Part shown: positions 7,426 through 15,290 of the stretch, piece after piece
How positions within the stretch are numbered: position 1 is the first letter of the stretch
How the letters are laid out: the number at the start of each line of letters is the position of its first letter
From: Acidobacteriota bacterium
GTDB taxonomy: Bacteria > Acidobacteriota > Holophagae > Thermotomaculales > Thermotomaculaceae
Length of the DNA: 27,425 nucleotides
Direction of reading: 5' to 3'
NCBI GenBank assembly: GCA_003650445.1
Contig: QMQE01000009.1
Coordinates: 1-27,425, forward strand
Translations under genes and position numbers: made by a program
The notes under the pieces: model-generated
Database searches by the model: none
The model's input: only the letters and a program-made list of their open reading frames with translations
What the model was told of the DNA's origin: nothing

Positions 7426-8769
7426 TTACCCATTATTCCGGATCAATTTTTTCATGCCCCGGGCCAGCCACCATGCTGAGATCAAACTCGAAAAAAACCA
7501 CGACAGTGCACTGAGGCCAAACAATCCGGTAAGGCCCCATAGCTTTGCGCCGACAATCGCACCTGGGATCAACAGAACAAACATCTGAATGACCGAAAGA
7601 GCCATGACATCCCATGCCCGTTTCAGCACGTTCAGCACGGCATTTGAAAGTCCGAATACGCCCCGGAATCCGTAAACGACCGGAACGATTCTGAGATACA
7701 CCACAATTGTTCGAACAACTTCCGCATCCCGGCTGAACATGTGGGCGATTGGACGTGCCAACAGAAAAAGAATGATGGCGGAAAATCCACCCCATCCCAA
7801 TGAGAAAAGCTGAGACCTGTGAATCGCACCCTGTACACGGTCCAATCGGCCCGCGCCAAGGTTCTGCCCCACGAAGGGGCTCAAGACTGTGGATAACGCA
7901 ATTAAAACCATCAGTGCGAGGGTTTCCACCCGGGTACACACTCCGTACCCCGCCACCGCTTCCGGACCGAATCTGGCCACAATACCGGTTACCACCGTCA
8001 CGCCGAGGGGTCGGATTAAATTGGATCCCGCAGCGGGAATTGAAACATTCAGGACAGATTTCCAGGATTGAATCACCGTGTGGAGCCCGGGCCAGTCAAA
8101 AGACAGCATGTGATGGCGTTTGTGAAGAACGAACAGCATCAGCACCAGTGTCAGGGCCCTTGCCACAACCGTAGCCGCAGCTGCTCCCGCGAGGCCCCAT
8201 CGGGGGAATGGGCCGATGCCAAATATCAGCAGGGGGTCCATTCCAAGGTTTACAAAAACAGAAAATATCATGATAATGCTGGGAAACTTCATGTCACCGG
8301 TGGCCCGAATGGCATTGTTTCCCACCATGGGAATAACCAGAAACAGCATACCGGGGTACCAGATCAGCATATAAACCCGTATCAGTTTCAGAATCTCCGG
8401 GGATGCCCCCAGCAAGGTAAAAACCGGGCGTATGGTCAGAAGCCCGATTATGATAAACAGGAGAACTGCCAGCACAGACAATGCCAGAGCGTCTGTCGTC
8501 AGTCGGCGCACACCCTGCTGATTGCCCTCTCCGATCGTGCGGGACACCAGTGCAGAAGTTCCGATTCCGAGGCCGATGGCGATGGCTCCGATAATCATGA
8601 CCACGGGGAAAATAAATCCCATTGCCGCCAGTTCCTTTGTCCCCAGTTTTGCCACAAACCAGGTGTCCACGAGGTTGAAGGCAATGGTAGCAAAGAAACC
8701 GAAAATCATATAGGTGGTCAGCCTTGCAAGGGTCCGCCCGATGGGCCCGGTAGTCAGCTCAGCTTTCAT
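7426..8769 (-). CDS. MATE-family efflux transporter
   Basis: A 447-residue inner-membrane protein with about 12 hydrophobic segments in two related halves. MATE hallmarks are visible near the N-terminus: a short amphipathic start, then FNLVDTWFVAKLGTKELAA, followed by GLGIGTSALVSRTIGEG and a second-half counterpart ending in PFVGQNLGAGR. MATE proteins export drugs or cationic metabolites using Na+ or H+ gradients; the substrate here is unknown. Length is typical (440-470). The SD is weak (CGGAAA). The coding end lies 91 bp from the FmdB-like start on the same strand, and that gene has its own promoter. An unusually good -10 (TATAAT) lies 88 bp upstream. Confidence 0.9.
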   Translation of the reverse strand: MKAELTTGPIGRTLARLTTYMIFGFFATIAFNLVDTWFVAKLGTKELAAMGFIFPVVMIIGAIAIGLGIGTSALVSRTIGEGNQQGVRRLTTDALALSVLAVLLFIIIGLLTIRPVFTLLGASPEILKLIRVYMLIWYPGMLFLVIPMVGNNAIRATGDMKFPSIIMIFSVFVNLGMDPLLIFGIGPFPRWGLAGAAAATVVARALTLVLMLFVLHKRHHMLSFDWPGLHTVIQSWKSVLNVSIPAAGSNLIRPLGVTVVTGIVARFGPEAVAGYGVCTRVETLALMVLIALSTVLSPFVGQNLGAGRLDRVQGAIHRSQLFSLGWGGFSAIILFLLARPIAHMFSRDAEVVRTIVVYLRIVPVVYGFRGVFGLSNAVLNVLKRAWDVMALSVIQMFVLLIPGAIVGAKLWGLTGLFGLSALSWFFSSLISAWWLARGMKKLIRNNG

Positions 8770-8856
8770 GTTGGTTTCCGGTGTTCTGTTTGATTTGTTC
8801 CCCTGTCAGCCCGCGAAAGGTCTTATTTATATGCTGTATTTCGCTCATCGGACATG

Positions 8857-8885
8857 ATTATAGCGTATCTGTCAGTTAATCTGAA
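8857..8885 (-). promoter_or_regulatory. Candidate promoter for the MATE gene
   Basis: A perfect TATAAT on the minus strand (8862-8857) has a weak -35 (TTCAGA, 8885-8880) 17 bp away. The leader would be about 80 nt long. Confidence 0.35.
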
Positions 8886-8939
8886 TGTTGAATGTGAAGA
8901 ATGCGGGGAAAGAGTGCGGACTCAGGTTTTTTTGTCTGC

Positions 8940-8998
8940 AATTCAGCATTTGTCATTTAACATTCGAAGGGAAACCGGAGTTTCCGGTTTCCCTTCGT
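8940..8998. repeat. Heptamer tract fused to a 15-bp perfect hairpin
   Basis: Units of 7 nt run from 8940 to 8967 (AATTCAG, CATTTGT, CATTTAA, CATTCGA). The last overlaps a perfect 15-bp stem, 8965-8979 with 8983-8997, loop GTT. It lies directly downstream of the Spy-like gene (minus strand, stop at 9006) and may end or stabilise its transcript, but no U-run follows on that strand. The 236-bp gap 8770-9005 otherwise holds only the MATE promoter and a second short heptamer stretch near 8882. Confidence 0.5.
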
Positions 8999-9005
8999 TC
9001 GGGGC

Positions 9006-9434
9006 TTAATCTTCCGTGCGCTGGGCAGCCATCAACTCCACCAGTTGCTGGCGCTGATCAGCTGTGAGAATGTCATGGAGCTTCACCGTTTCCTGTGCCA
9101 TAAACCGGTTATAGGCCTGGGTCATTTCTGCAAGAACATCGGGGGGAATGGGAAGCATCAGGCCCGGCTCAAAATCATCTGATACAAAAGATGCCAGTGC
9201 TTTCTGAATGTGCTGAATCTCCCGCTGCCACATAGCGATTCTTGCGTCCTTCATCTCCTGAAGAAGTGCGTCCACCTGGGTATTCTGTTCTTCCGTGAGA
9301 TTCAGTTCCGCCCGATGCTGGACAAAGGTGCCGAACAGGCGTTCATCCAGCCCCCCCTGTACACCTGCCGGTCCCGCCATTGCAGCCACGGACAATACTG
9401 CCAGTCCAAGAATCAGAACCAGTGATTTTTTCAT
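9006..9434 (-). CDS. Spy/CpxP-like periplasmic protein with two LTxxQ motifs
   Basis: A 142-residue protein with a clear signal peptide (MKKSLVLILGLAVLSV, cut near AMA at 18-20) and a helical mature part. Two LTxxQ motifs, LTEEQ (46-50) and LTADQ (123-127), are the hallmark of the Spy/CpxP/CnrX superfamily, whose members are periplasmic chaperones or envelope-stress and metal sensors. A 16-residue longer open frame exists, but the ATG at 9434 follows an excellent SD (AAGGAGG). A 5-bp hairpin with a 3-nt loop (9449-9461) lies immediately upstream of that SD and could affect initiation. No two-component genes are adjacent, so its regulator is unknown. Confidence 0.75.
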   Translation of the reverse strand: MKKSLVLILGLAVLSVAAMAGPAGVQGGLDERLFGTFVQHRAELNLTEEQNTQVDALLQEMKDARIAMWQREIQHIQKALASFVSDDFEPGLMLPIPPDVLAEMTQAYNRFMAQETVKLHDILTADQRQQLVELMAAQRTED

Positions 9435-9645
9435 CCTTTCCTCCTTTTGCCGTCCAACGGCATATGGTGCCATTTCGGTCACCGGTGAAGTTTACAATGA
9501 CAGTATGGGACCCACGTTTTTCGGGAGTGTTTCTTCACTGTAACAAAATGTAAAACTCGCAATACCCGAAAACCCTGAGGCCATCTCCTCCCCGGCTACA
9601 CATTTCCGCCAATTTTCTCGCTGAGGCATCTCTTCAATAAAAAAT

Positions 9646-9674
9646 TTGACAGGGATAGCCCTGTGGCATACATT
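9646..9674 (+). promoter_or_regulatory. Sigma70 promoter with overlapping dyad, for the MDR dehydrogenase
   Basis: TTGACA (9646-9651) and TACATT (9669-9674) are spaced 17 bp, with an A/T-rich tract just upstream resembling an UP element. A perfect dyad, ACAGGG-ATAG-CCCTGT (9649-9664), overlaps the -35 and spacer and would suit a repressor. Confidence 0.6.
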
Positions 9675-9701
9675 TATAACTCAGCACAACTATCTGGAGA
9701 T

Positions 9702-9767
9702 ATGATGGACACAAAGACATTTCCAGTCACAATTAAGAAAGGTGGTATTGTTACTTGCCGAAGATGA
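9702..9767 (+). CDS. Possible 21-residue leader peptide overlapping the dehydrogenase start
   Basis: A short ORF begins at ATG 9702 (or 9705) directly after a GGAGA SD-like sequence (9695-9699). It ends with TGA at 9765, overlapping an internal ATG of the dehydrogenase frame (9764) in an ATGA arrangement. It lies wholly within the predicted transcript (start near 9681). Its C-terminal part reads TIKKGGIVTCRR. It may be a coupling leader or the remains of a frame-shifted N-terminus; expression is not shown. Confidence 0.35.
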   Translation: MMDTKTFPVTIKKGGIVTCRR

Positions 9768-10741
9768 AAGCGGTTCAGTGTGTTGAAAAACAGCTGATTC
9801 TCAGTAAAGTAGCTGTTCCAGACCCTGCCCCGGGAGAAGCACGGGTGCATGTGCATCTGGCTGGCATCTGCAACACCGATCTGGAAATTCTCAAGGGATA
9901 TGCCGGATTCACCGGCACGCTGGGCCATGAATTTGTCGGAACAGTGGATAAGGTAAATGGCGCTGACCCCGGATGGGTCGGCCAACGCGTTGTTGGTGAA
10001 ATTAACATTGGCTGCCACGCCCCCGATTGCACCTGGTGCAACAAGGGCTTAGCCCGTCACTGCCCAAACCGGCAGGTGCTGGGCATCCATAGTAAGGATG
10101 GCACCATGGCCGAATACCTGACTTTGCCCACACGGAACCTGTTATCGGTTCCGGACCACGTTTCTGACAACAATGCAGTTTTGGTCGAGCCGCTGGCTGC
10201 AGGTTTCGAGATTCTCGAGCAGGTTCACTTGCAACCCACGACAAACGTGGCAATTCTGGGTGACGGTAAACTTGGCCTGTTAATCAACCGAGCGCTTCGA
10301 ACCGGCACCTCAACACTGACCCACATTGGCAAACACCGGGAAAAACTTGATCTGGCAGCGGGATCCGGTATCCAGACGCTTCTGTTAGATGACCTGAAAG
10401 ATGAACAGTTTGATGTAATCGTGGACGCCACGGGCTCTGTCACCGGTTTTGAGACAGCCATACGCCACGTCAAGCCACGCGGTACCCTTGTCCTGAAAAC
10501 AACTGTATCCCGCTCCGGGCCGATGGACATGACCCCTGTGGTAGTAAATGAAATCACCGTTCTTGGTTCCCGGTGTGGCCGATTTGAACCTGCACTTCGA
10601 GCCTTATCAAAAGGGTTGGATGTAACCCCCTTGATTGAAAAATGCTTCCCATTGGAGCAAGCGGAAGAAGCATTTAAATTGGCCTCAACACCGGGATCTC
10701 TCAAGGTTCTTCTGAAAATGCCCGGAAGTCCCGCCGACTGA
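9755..10741 (+). CDS. Zinc-type medium-chain (MDR) alcohol dehydrogenase-like oxidoreductase
   Basis: A 328-residue MDR-superfamily NAD(P)-dependent oxidoreductase. The catalytic-zinc residues are present: C39 in GICNTD, H58-E59 in GHEF, and E145 in VEPLA. A structural zinc lobe has C87, C92, C95 and C103, with four residues between the first two Cys rather than the usual two. The Rossmann motif is ILGDGKLG (167-174). The overall pattern (VVGEIN, CPNR, VEPLAA, NEITVLGSRCG) matches the MDR subgroup near threonine and sorbitol dehydrogenases; the substrate is unknown. The TTG at 9755 is chosen because GGTGG (9741-9745) is 9 nt away. An ATG at 9764 is possible through coupling to the short upstream ORF. 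Confidence 0.85.
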   Translation: MPKMKAVQCVEKQLILSKVAVPDPAPGEARVHVHLAGICNTDLEILKGYAGFTGTLGHEFVGTVDKVNGADPGWVGQRVVGEINIGCHAPDCTWCNKGLARHCPNRQVLGIHSKDGTMAEYLTLPTRNLLSVPDHVSDNNAVLVEPLAAGFEILEQVHLQPTTNVAILGDGKLGLLINRALRTGTSTLTHIGKHREKLDLAAGSGIQTLLLDDLKDEQFDVIVDATGSVTGFETAIRHVKPRGTLVLKTTVSRSGPMDMTPVVVNEITVLGSRCGRFEPALRALSKGLDVTPLIEKCFPLEQAEEAFKLASTPGSLKVLLKMPGSPAD

Positions 10742-10777
10742 TGTTATACCTCCCGTGTGTCTCAACCGGACAAAAAA

Positions 10778-10786
10778 TGGTAGAAT
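10778..10786 (+). promoter_or_regulatory. Extended -10 promoter candidate for the STAS-transporter pair
   Basis: TGG-TAGAAT (10778-10786) is a TGn-extended -10 located 43 bp upstream of the STAS start. The promoter candidate of the opposite arm of the locus reads TGG-TAGACT, so both arms may use the same promoter type. No good -35 is seen. Confidence 0.4.
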
Positions 10787-10829
10787 TGTGCTATCCAAAT
10801 GATGGACGAATGAATACAAGGGGGAATAC

Positions 10830-11180
10830 ATGCAGGTGGAAATAACCATTACACAAGATTATGTACAGTATAACGTAAGCGGAAAATTAGATTCAATATC
10901 AGCGCCTGAATTTGAGGAAAATGTCATCAGCCGAATGGAAGAACATTCTGCCGACACAATTTTTCACCTTGAAGGGCTCAACTACATCAGTAGTTCCGGG
11001 CTACGCATATTTCTTCAGGCGGCGAAAATTGCCCGGATGAACAGCACCCGGGTTATCCTCAGCGCGGTTCAGCCCCAGGTCAGGGAAATTTTCGACCTGG
11101 CTGGGTTTACCCAGTTCTTCACATTTGCGGATGACCTGGATACTGCCATCAGCATCCTCAAGGGAAACACTGAACAATGA
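10830..11180 (+). CDS. STAS-domain anti-sigma factor antagonist (SpoIIAA/RsbV-like)
   Basis: A 116-residue single-domain STAS protein. In the family, the dephosphorylated form binds an RsbW-type kinase and frees its target; phosphorylation of a conserved Ser breaks that binding. The phospho-site loop reads YISSSGLR (52-59). Ser56 aligns with Ser58 of B. subtilis SpoIIAA, and the usual Asp two residues earlier is Ser54. The C-terminal segment REIFDLAGFTQFF also matches the family. The SD is AGGGGGA. The stop overlaps the next start by ATGA, so it is coupled to the transporter. The cognate kinase and phosphatase are probably the two genes at 15291-17713. Confidence 0.85.
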   Translation: MQVEITITQDYVQYNVSGKLDSISAPEFEENVISRMEEHSADTIFHLEGLNYISSSGLRIFLQAAKIARMNSTRVILSAVQPQVREIFDLAGFTQFFTFADDLDTAISILKGNTEQ

Positions 11181-12874
11181 AACGACCGGAAAATATCGCC
11201 TACTGGGTGGATGATGTTCCGCCTCCATGGATTTCACTGCTCCAGGGGCTTCAACACATTTCCGTCTATGCCATTTCGCTGGTTTTTCCGGTTCTCATTG
11301 TTTCGACCATTAATGCACCGAAAGAACAGGCCATGTTTCTGGTAAGCGTCTCTATGATTGCAGGCGGGGTGGGGGTCATGCTTCAGGCCATCAAGCGTGG
11401 CCCCATGGGGTCCGGCTTTCTGATCCCGCAAATCTGCGGGCCGTCCTTCATCCCGTCTTCCCTTCTTGCGGTCCAGGTGGGTGGTGTCCCCCTGATGTTG
11501 GGAATGACCGTCTTTGCCGGCAGTTTGGAAATGGTTTTTTCCCGTTTTTTGAAAAAGATGCGAGCGTTGTTCCCCCCGGAGGTTACCGGCACCATTGTCA
11601 CCATGGTGGGGATTTCCGTGGTGGGGCTGGCAACGAAAAACTTCGTCGGCCTGGGCGGATCGGATACGGTAATTGAACCGTCCGAGCTGCTGGTCTCCAT
11701 TGTTACCCTCGGCACCATGGTGGCCATCAATGTCTGGACAAAGGGCAAGCTGAAAATGTTCAGCGTACTGGTGGGCATGGTGGTGGGCTATCTCCTGGCT
11801 ATTTTCATCGGTGTCATCCGGCCAGAAGACCTTGCGCAGGTCCGGGAAGCATCCATGGCCTGGTTCCCATTCATTCACCATCCCGGGTGGGCATTCCGTG
11901 GTGACATGATTCTTCCCTTCGGCATTGCCATGATCTGTTCATCATTGAAAAGTATCGGGGACATGATCACAGCGCAGAAAATCAACGACCGCTCCTGGAA
12001 ACGCCCGGACATGGAGAACATCAGCGGCGGAATCCTGGCAGACGGCGCCGGGTGCCTGACAGCCGGCGTATTGGGCGGCATGGGCCAGTCTACGTCTTCC
12101 GCAAACCTGGGGCTGACCATCGCCACCGGTGTCACCAGCCGACGGATTGCCCTGTGGATGGGTGGCCTCCTGATAGCGGCTGGTTTTTTCCCGAAAGTAT
12201 CCGCCCTGTTTGCGGTCATGCCACGCCCCCTGATGGGTTCCGTCCTGATTTTCGCGCTGAGCTTCATGGTCGTGGCCGGGTTCCAGATCATTACGTCCCG
12301 GATGATGGATGCCCGGAAAACATTCGTAGTGGGCTTTGCCATTATTTTCGGCCTGAGCGCTGACCTGGCCCCTCAGATCTATCAGAATGTCCCCCACTGG
12401 ATTCATCCTGTGGTGGCATCCTCACTGTCCCTGTCAGCAGTGCTGGCTGTGTTACTGAATTTGCTATTTCGCATCGGCATTTCCGACCGGGAAACATTCA
12501 GCATGGCGGTCGGAGACTCCTCAGATGCTGTTTTCCAGCAGATGGAACGTCTGGGCAAACAGTGGGGAGCCCGTCCCGAAATCATTTATCGGGCCGCAGC
12601 AGCGCTGGATGAATTGAAAGAACTGATAGCCACACAGGCAAAACCGGCAGAATCCATTGAAATCATCGCTCGTTTTGACGAATTCAACCTGGATGTAGCA
12701 GCAAGTTTTTCCGGCAGTATCCCGAAAAGCGTTTCAGGAGAAGGGGCAATTTCACTGGATCAAATCCCCGAAGCCGATGAACTGGCATTCCGGATGTTAA
12801 AACGCTACCCGGATCGGCTTGAGATGGGACACAAAGGCAAGCTGGCAACGGTAAAGCTCCACTTCGATCATTGA
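11177..12874 (+). CDS. NCS2-family (xanthine/uracil permease-like) transporter with degenerate C-terminal GHKL-like domain
   Basis: A 565-residue membrane protein. Residues 15-433 form an NCS2/UraA-fold transporter (about 14 segments), with the family stretches SIGDMITA (259-266), GGILADG (284-290) and NLGLTIATGVTSR (310-322). At positions equivalent to the E. coli XanQ substrate residues it has K258 (for E272) and A309 (for Q324), while D289 (for D304) is kept. Nucleobase transport is therefore doubtful. Residues about 455-565 are soluble and align with the RsbW-like protein at 17240: LDELKEL replaces its CEEVLTN, FSG replaces DNG, and no GGLG motif remains. It looks like an ATPase-fold domain that no longer binds ATP. 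It overlaps the STAS gene by 4 bp and ends 1 bp from the convergent gene. Confidence 0.75.
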   Translation: MKRPENIAYWVDDVPPPWISLLQGLQHISVYAISLVFPVLIVSTINAPKEQAMFLVSVSMIAGGVGVMLQAIKRGPMGSGFLIPQICGPSFIPSSLLAVQVGGVPLMLGMTVFAGSLEMVFSRFLKKMRALFPPEVTGTIVTMVGISVVGLATKNFVGLGGSDTVIEPSELLVSIVTLGTMVAINVWTKGKLKMFSVLVGMVVGYLLAIFIGVIRPEDLAQVREASMAWFPFIHHPGWAFRGDMILPFGIAMICSSLKSIGDMITAQKINDRSWKRPDMENISGGILADGAGCLTAGVLGGMGQSTSSANLGLTIATGVTSRRIALWMGGLLIAAGFFPKVSALFAVMPRPLMGSVLIFALSFMVVAGFQIITSRMMDARKTFVVGFAIIFGLSADLAPQIYQNVPHWIHPVVASSLSLSAVLAVLLNLLFRIGISDRETFSMAVGDSSDAVFQQMERLGKQWGARPEIIYRAAAALDELKELIATQAKPAESIEIIARFDEFNLDVAASFSGSIPKSVSGEGAISLDQIPEADELAFRMLKRYPDRLEMGHKGKLATVKLHFDH

Positions 12875-12875
12875 T

Positions 12876-15245
12876 TCAGGACTCGTCTCCCAATTCTTGC
12901 AGGGAAATTTCTTTATCCACCGCGAGGATTTTTGCTGGAACCGGCTGACCGGTTTTATGTTGTTCTACCAGCCAGCAGGATAACTGCATCAGCTGTTTCA
13001 GCACCCGGTCAAACATCTCCGATGGTACGCCGTAGTAAAGGAAATTCACCGGCATACCGCCGGCCAGCAGGTAGATGTTTCGAACCCGTTCCCCTTTCCC
13101 GTTTTTCGGCCCCATTGAGAGTCGATATTGACTGCCTTGGATCACCCCGGTCTGGGGATCTCGAATGTCCATGGTTTCCAGCCGGACTTTCGTACCGTCA
13201 ATGGATGAAATGGCACCTGAGCGGATGTCCTGAAGGAGCTGAATCAGTGAGGCGAATTCAACCGTTTTCGTGGAGCCGCTTGCAAAGTAGAGGTTTGGCT
13301 TCTCCCCGTTCAACAGGAGCCAGTTCAGAAATTCACGAGATAATATGGATTTTCCGGTTACCCCCACGAATAAGTCCAAGTCTCGCAATCGACTCTCTCC
13401 CAGTTCTTCCACGGTTCTGGTTTCTGGAATTTCCCTCTTTCCGGGCGAATGATCGACTGCCGTATCCACACCCGCGATCCAGCCTTCGGACAGGCGATTC
13501 TGAAATTCACATACAAGATTGGACCCGATAGCGCCTCTGGAACCCAACACGACTACGTTCCGGTAGCACAACATCTTTCCCTGTCCGTGAAGAATGCTCT
13601 CCACCGCGTGGACAATGGAAGTGGATGTTCCCATTGCCTCTTCTCCCCGCTTCAGGTCGGATACGGCAATGGTTGCCGCCGGAAATGCCAGGGTGTGGAA
13701 CCGTTCTTCCACTTCTTCAAGATAGTCATAGCCATTCCGTGTATGCTCTACACTGCCTACAAAAAAGGACTCCAGCCAGTTCTTCAGCTTCATTTCCTTT
13801 TCTTCAACCGGCAATTCTTCGGTAATGGAGGTCAGCTTGAAATTGGAAAGCGTTTCCCCCAGTGTACGCTCCTCTAGGGAGAGACGGTTGATTTCCGGTG
13901 CCAGGTAGCCGCCGTCTTCCACCAGCAGAATGGATTCCCCCTTCTGTCTGGCCTTGACGGCGTCCCGGAAAAACAGGTGTCCCGCGGTCAGACGCATGGC
14001 AGAAAAAAAATCCCGCTCGCCGGTTTCAAGGACGGTTTCCAGTTCCTGGAGGCGTGCAATGGGCGAATATTGATTGGACAGACGGTAGGCCCCCTCAATG
14101 GATGAATCAACACGAACGTGGCGAAGGGCATGAAACTGAAAACGGTCCGCAGGCAGGGAACCTATACTCTCCAGAAAACTGTCCGGTACCAGCCCCTGGT
14201 ACTTCACAAACAGAACGTGAAGAAAGGGTGTGGCTAGGCGATCCATTCCATGAATCATCCCGAGAATCTCGGCGGTCATGTGATGAATCAGAAACACGCG
14301 GACTCCCGCCATTTTCCCCTCCGCTTCCTCCACCCAATCCCGGACTCGGGGCATCCTGTCCACATATGCGTCCATCTCCCGGATCTTCCTGGGGCGATTG
14401 AAGCTGATGTTCAGTACCTTGCCGCCCTGGGAAAGGTCGAGGAACGCGCTGTAGCTCCTGTCTTTCACATGCAGCAATCGGCCCGTTGCCAGATTACGAA
14501 GCACCTGTCGATGCTCTAACAGAAACAGGACTTTGTCCAGAAACCACTTCATGCTTCGGTCGGAATTGTCCAGAATCATCTGAAGATCTGCATTTGACCA
14601 GTGAAACTTGATCTTCCCGAGATCCGCTATCCCCCCTTTCCTGAGGTTAGCAAACAGCGCTTTCTGTCGCTGAGGAATTTCATCGTACTCCGTCTGCTGA
14701 TTGTGTGAAACGCCATGGATGGACTGAAACAGCTCAAGAACCACCCGCTCCCGATCGGGAAGAAACAGAAAATCATCTCCAACAGACACTTTCCGGTGAG
14801 ACATCCTTGCCAGATCCAGGTGCAGGTCCGCTTCATCTTCCATGATGATGCGAAGAAAATGGGAAGATGGGACAAATTCCAGAACCAGGCGATAATGCCT
14901 GTCCCCTGTCTCATCAGAAAAGGTGAAAACCAGAGCGGTACCGCCATCCAGCAGCACGGTTAATTGCTCCGGATACTGAAGCAGTGAAAATACGGCCTGC
15001 ATCCGGTGCTGCAACTGATTCCGAGTAGCTGGAAAATCTTCAGCCACCGACAACCGGGCCTGAAACTGAACCGTTTGAATGCCGAAATCGGTCAATTCTG
15101 GTGCTATTCCGGAATCCAGGCGGTGAGCTACCGACACGTCCGCACGGCCCCATATACATTGTTCAACGATACTATCCACTAATTGGGCAGCCACCAGGGA
15201 GGGCTGCCCCCGGAAGCATGCGAACTTCGCGCATATCGAATTCAA
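12876..15245 (-). CDS. Large protein of unknown function with Rossmann-like (AdoHcyase-type NAD-binding) region
   Basis: A 789-residue protein I cannot assign as a whole. It lacks a signal peptide and membrane segments, so it is probably cytoplasmic. The first 330 residues are mixed alpha/beta with no motif I recognise. A VEDGGYLAPEIN segment lies near 435-446. About 560-680 resembles the NAD-binding domain of S-adenosylhomocysteine hydrolase: VVVLGSRGAIGSN (GxxGxxG), a downstream acidic residue, DLFVGVTGKSIL, and NLYFASGSTKTVEF. Hydrolase activity is not implied. It is the last gene of the RsbW-PP2C operon (45 bp after the phosphatase). The TTG start has no good SD and an internal GTG is possible; an 8-bp hairpin (15185-15209) sits near the 5' end of the frame. 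Confidence 0.7.
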   Translation of the reverse strand: MNSICAKFACFRGQPSLVAAQLVDSIVEQCIWGRADVSVAHRLDSGIAPELTDFGIQTVQFQARLSVAEDFPATRNQLQHRMQAVFSLLQYPEQLTVLLDGGTALVFTFSDETGDRHYRLVLEFVPSSHFLRIIMEDEADLHLDLARMSHRKVSVGDDFLFLPDRERVVLELFQSIHGVSHNQQTEYDEIPQRQKALFANLRKGGIADLGKIKFHWSNADLQMILDNSDRSMKWFLDKVLFLLEHRQVLRNLATGRLLHVKDRSYSAFLDLSQGGKVLNISFNRPRKIREMDAYVDRMPRVRDWVEEAEGKMAGVRVFLIHHMTAEILGMIHGMDRLATPFLHVLFVKYQGLVPDSFLESIGSLPADRFQFHALRHVRVDSSIEGAYRLSNQYSPIARLQELETVLETGERDFFSAMRLTAGHLFFRDAVKARQKGESILLVEDGGYLAPEINRLSLEERTLGETLSNFKLTSITEELPVEEKEMKLKNWLESFFVGSVEHTRNGYDYLEEVEERFHTLAFPAATIAVSDLKRGEEAMGTSTSIVHAVESILHGQGKMLCYRNVVVLGSRGAIGSNLVCEFQNRLSEGWIAGVDTAVDHSPGKREIPETRTVEELGESRLRDLDLFVGVTGKSILSREFLNWLLLNGEKPNLYFASGSTKTVEFASLIQLLQDIRSGAISSIDGTKVRLETMDIRDPQTGVIQGSQYRLSMGPKNGKGERVRNIYLLAGGMPVNFLYYGVPSEMFDRVLKQLMQLSCWLVEQHKTGQPVPAKILAVDKEISLQELGDES

Positions 15246-15290
15246 GCGTTGTACTTGACAAGGTTTCCGAAAGCCCTCCCGATTTCCCCC

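Noticed and set aside
8068..8793. 241-codon ORF on + opposite the MATE gene
   Set aside because: Antisense to 12 membrane segments, giving a His/Gln/Gly-rich shadow; no start signal.
8965..8997. Intrinsic terminator of the Spy-like gene
   Set aside because: The stem is perfect but no U-run follows on the minus strand, so I list it as a hairpin repeat rather than a terminator.
11234..11881. 215-codon ORF on - within the transporter
   Set aside because: Antisense shadow of membrane helices, rich in His/Asn/Gly.
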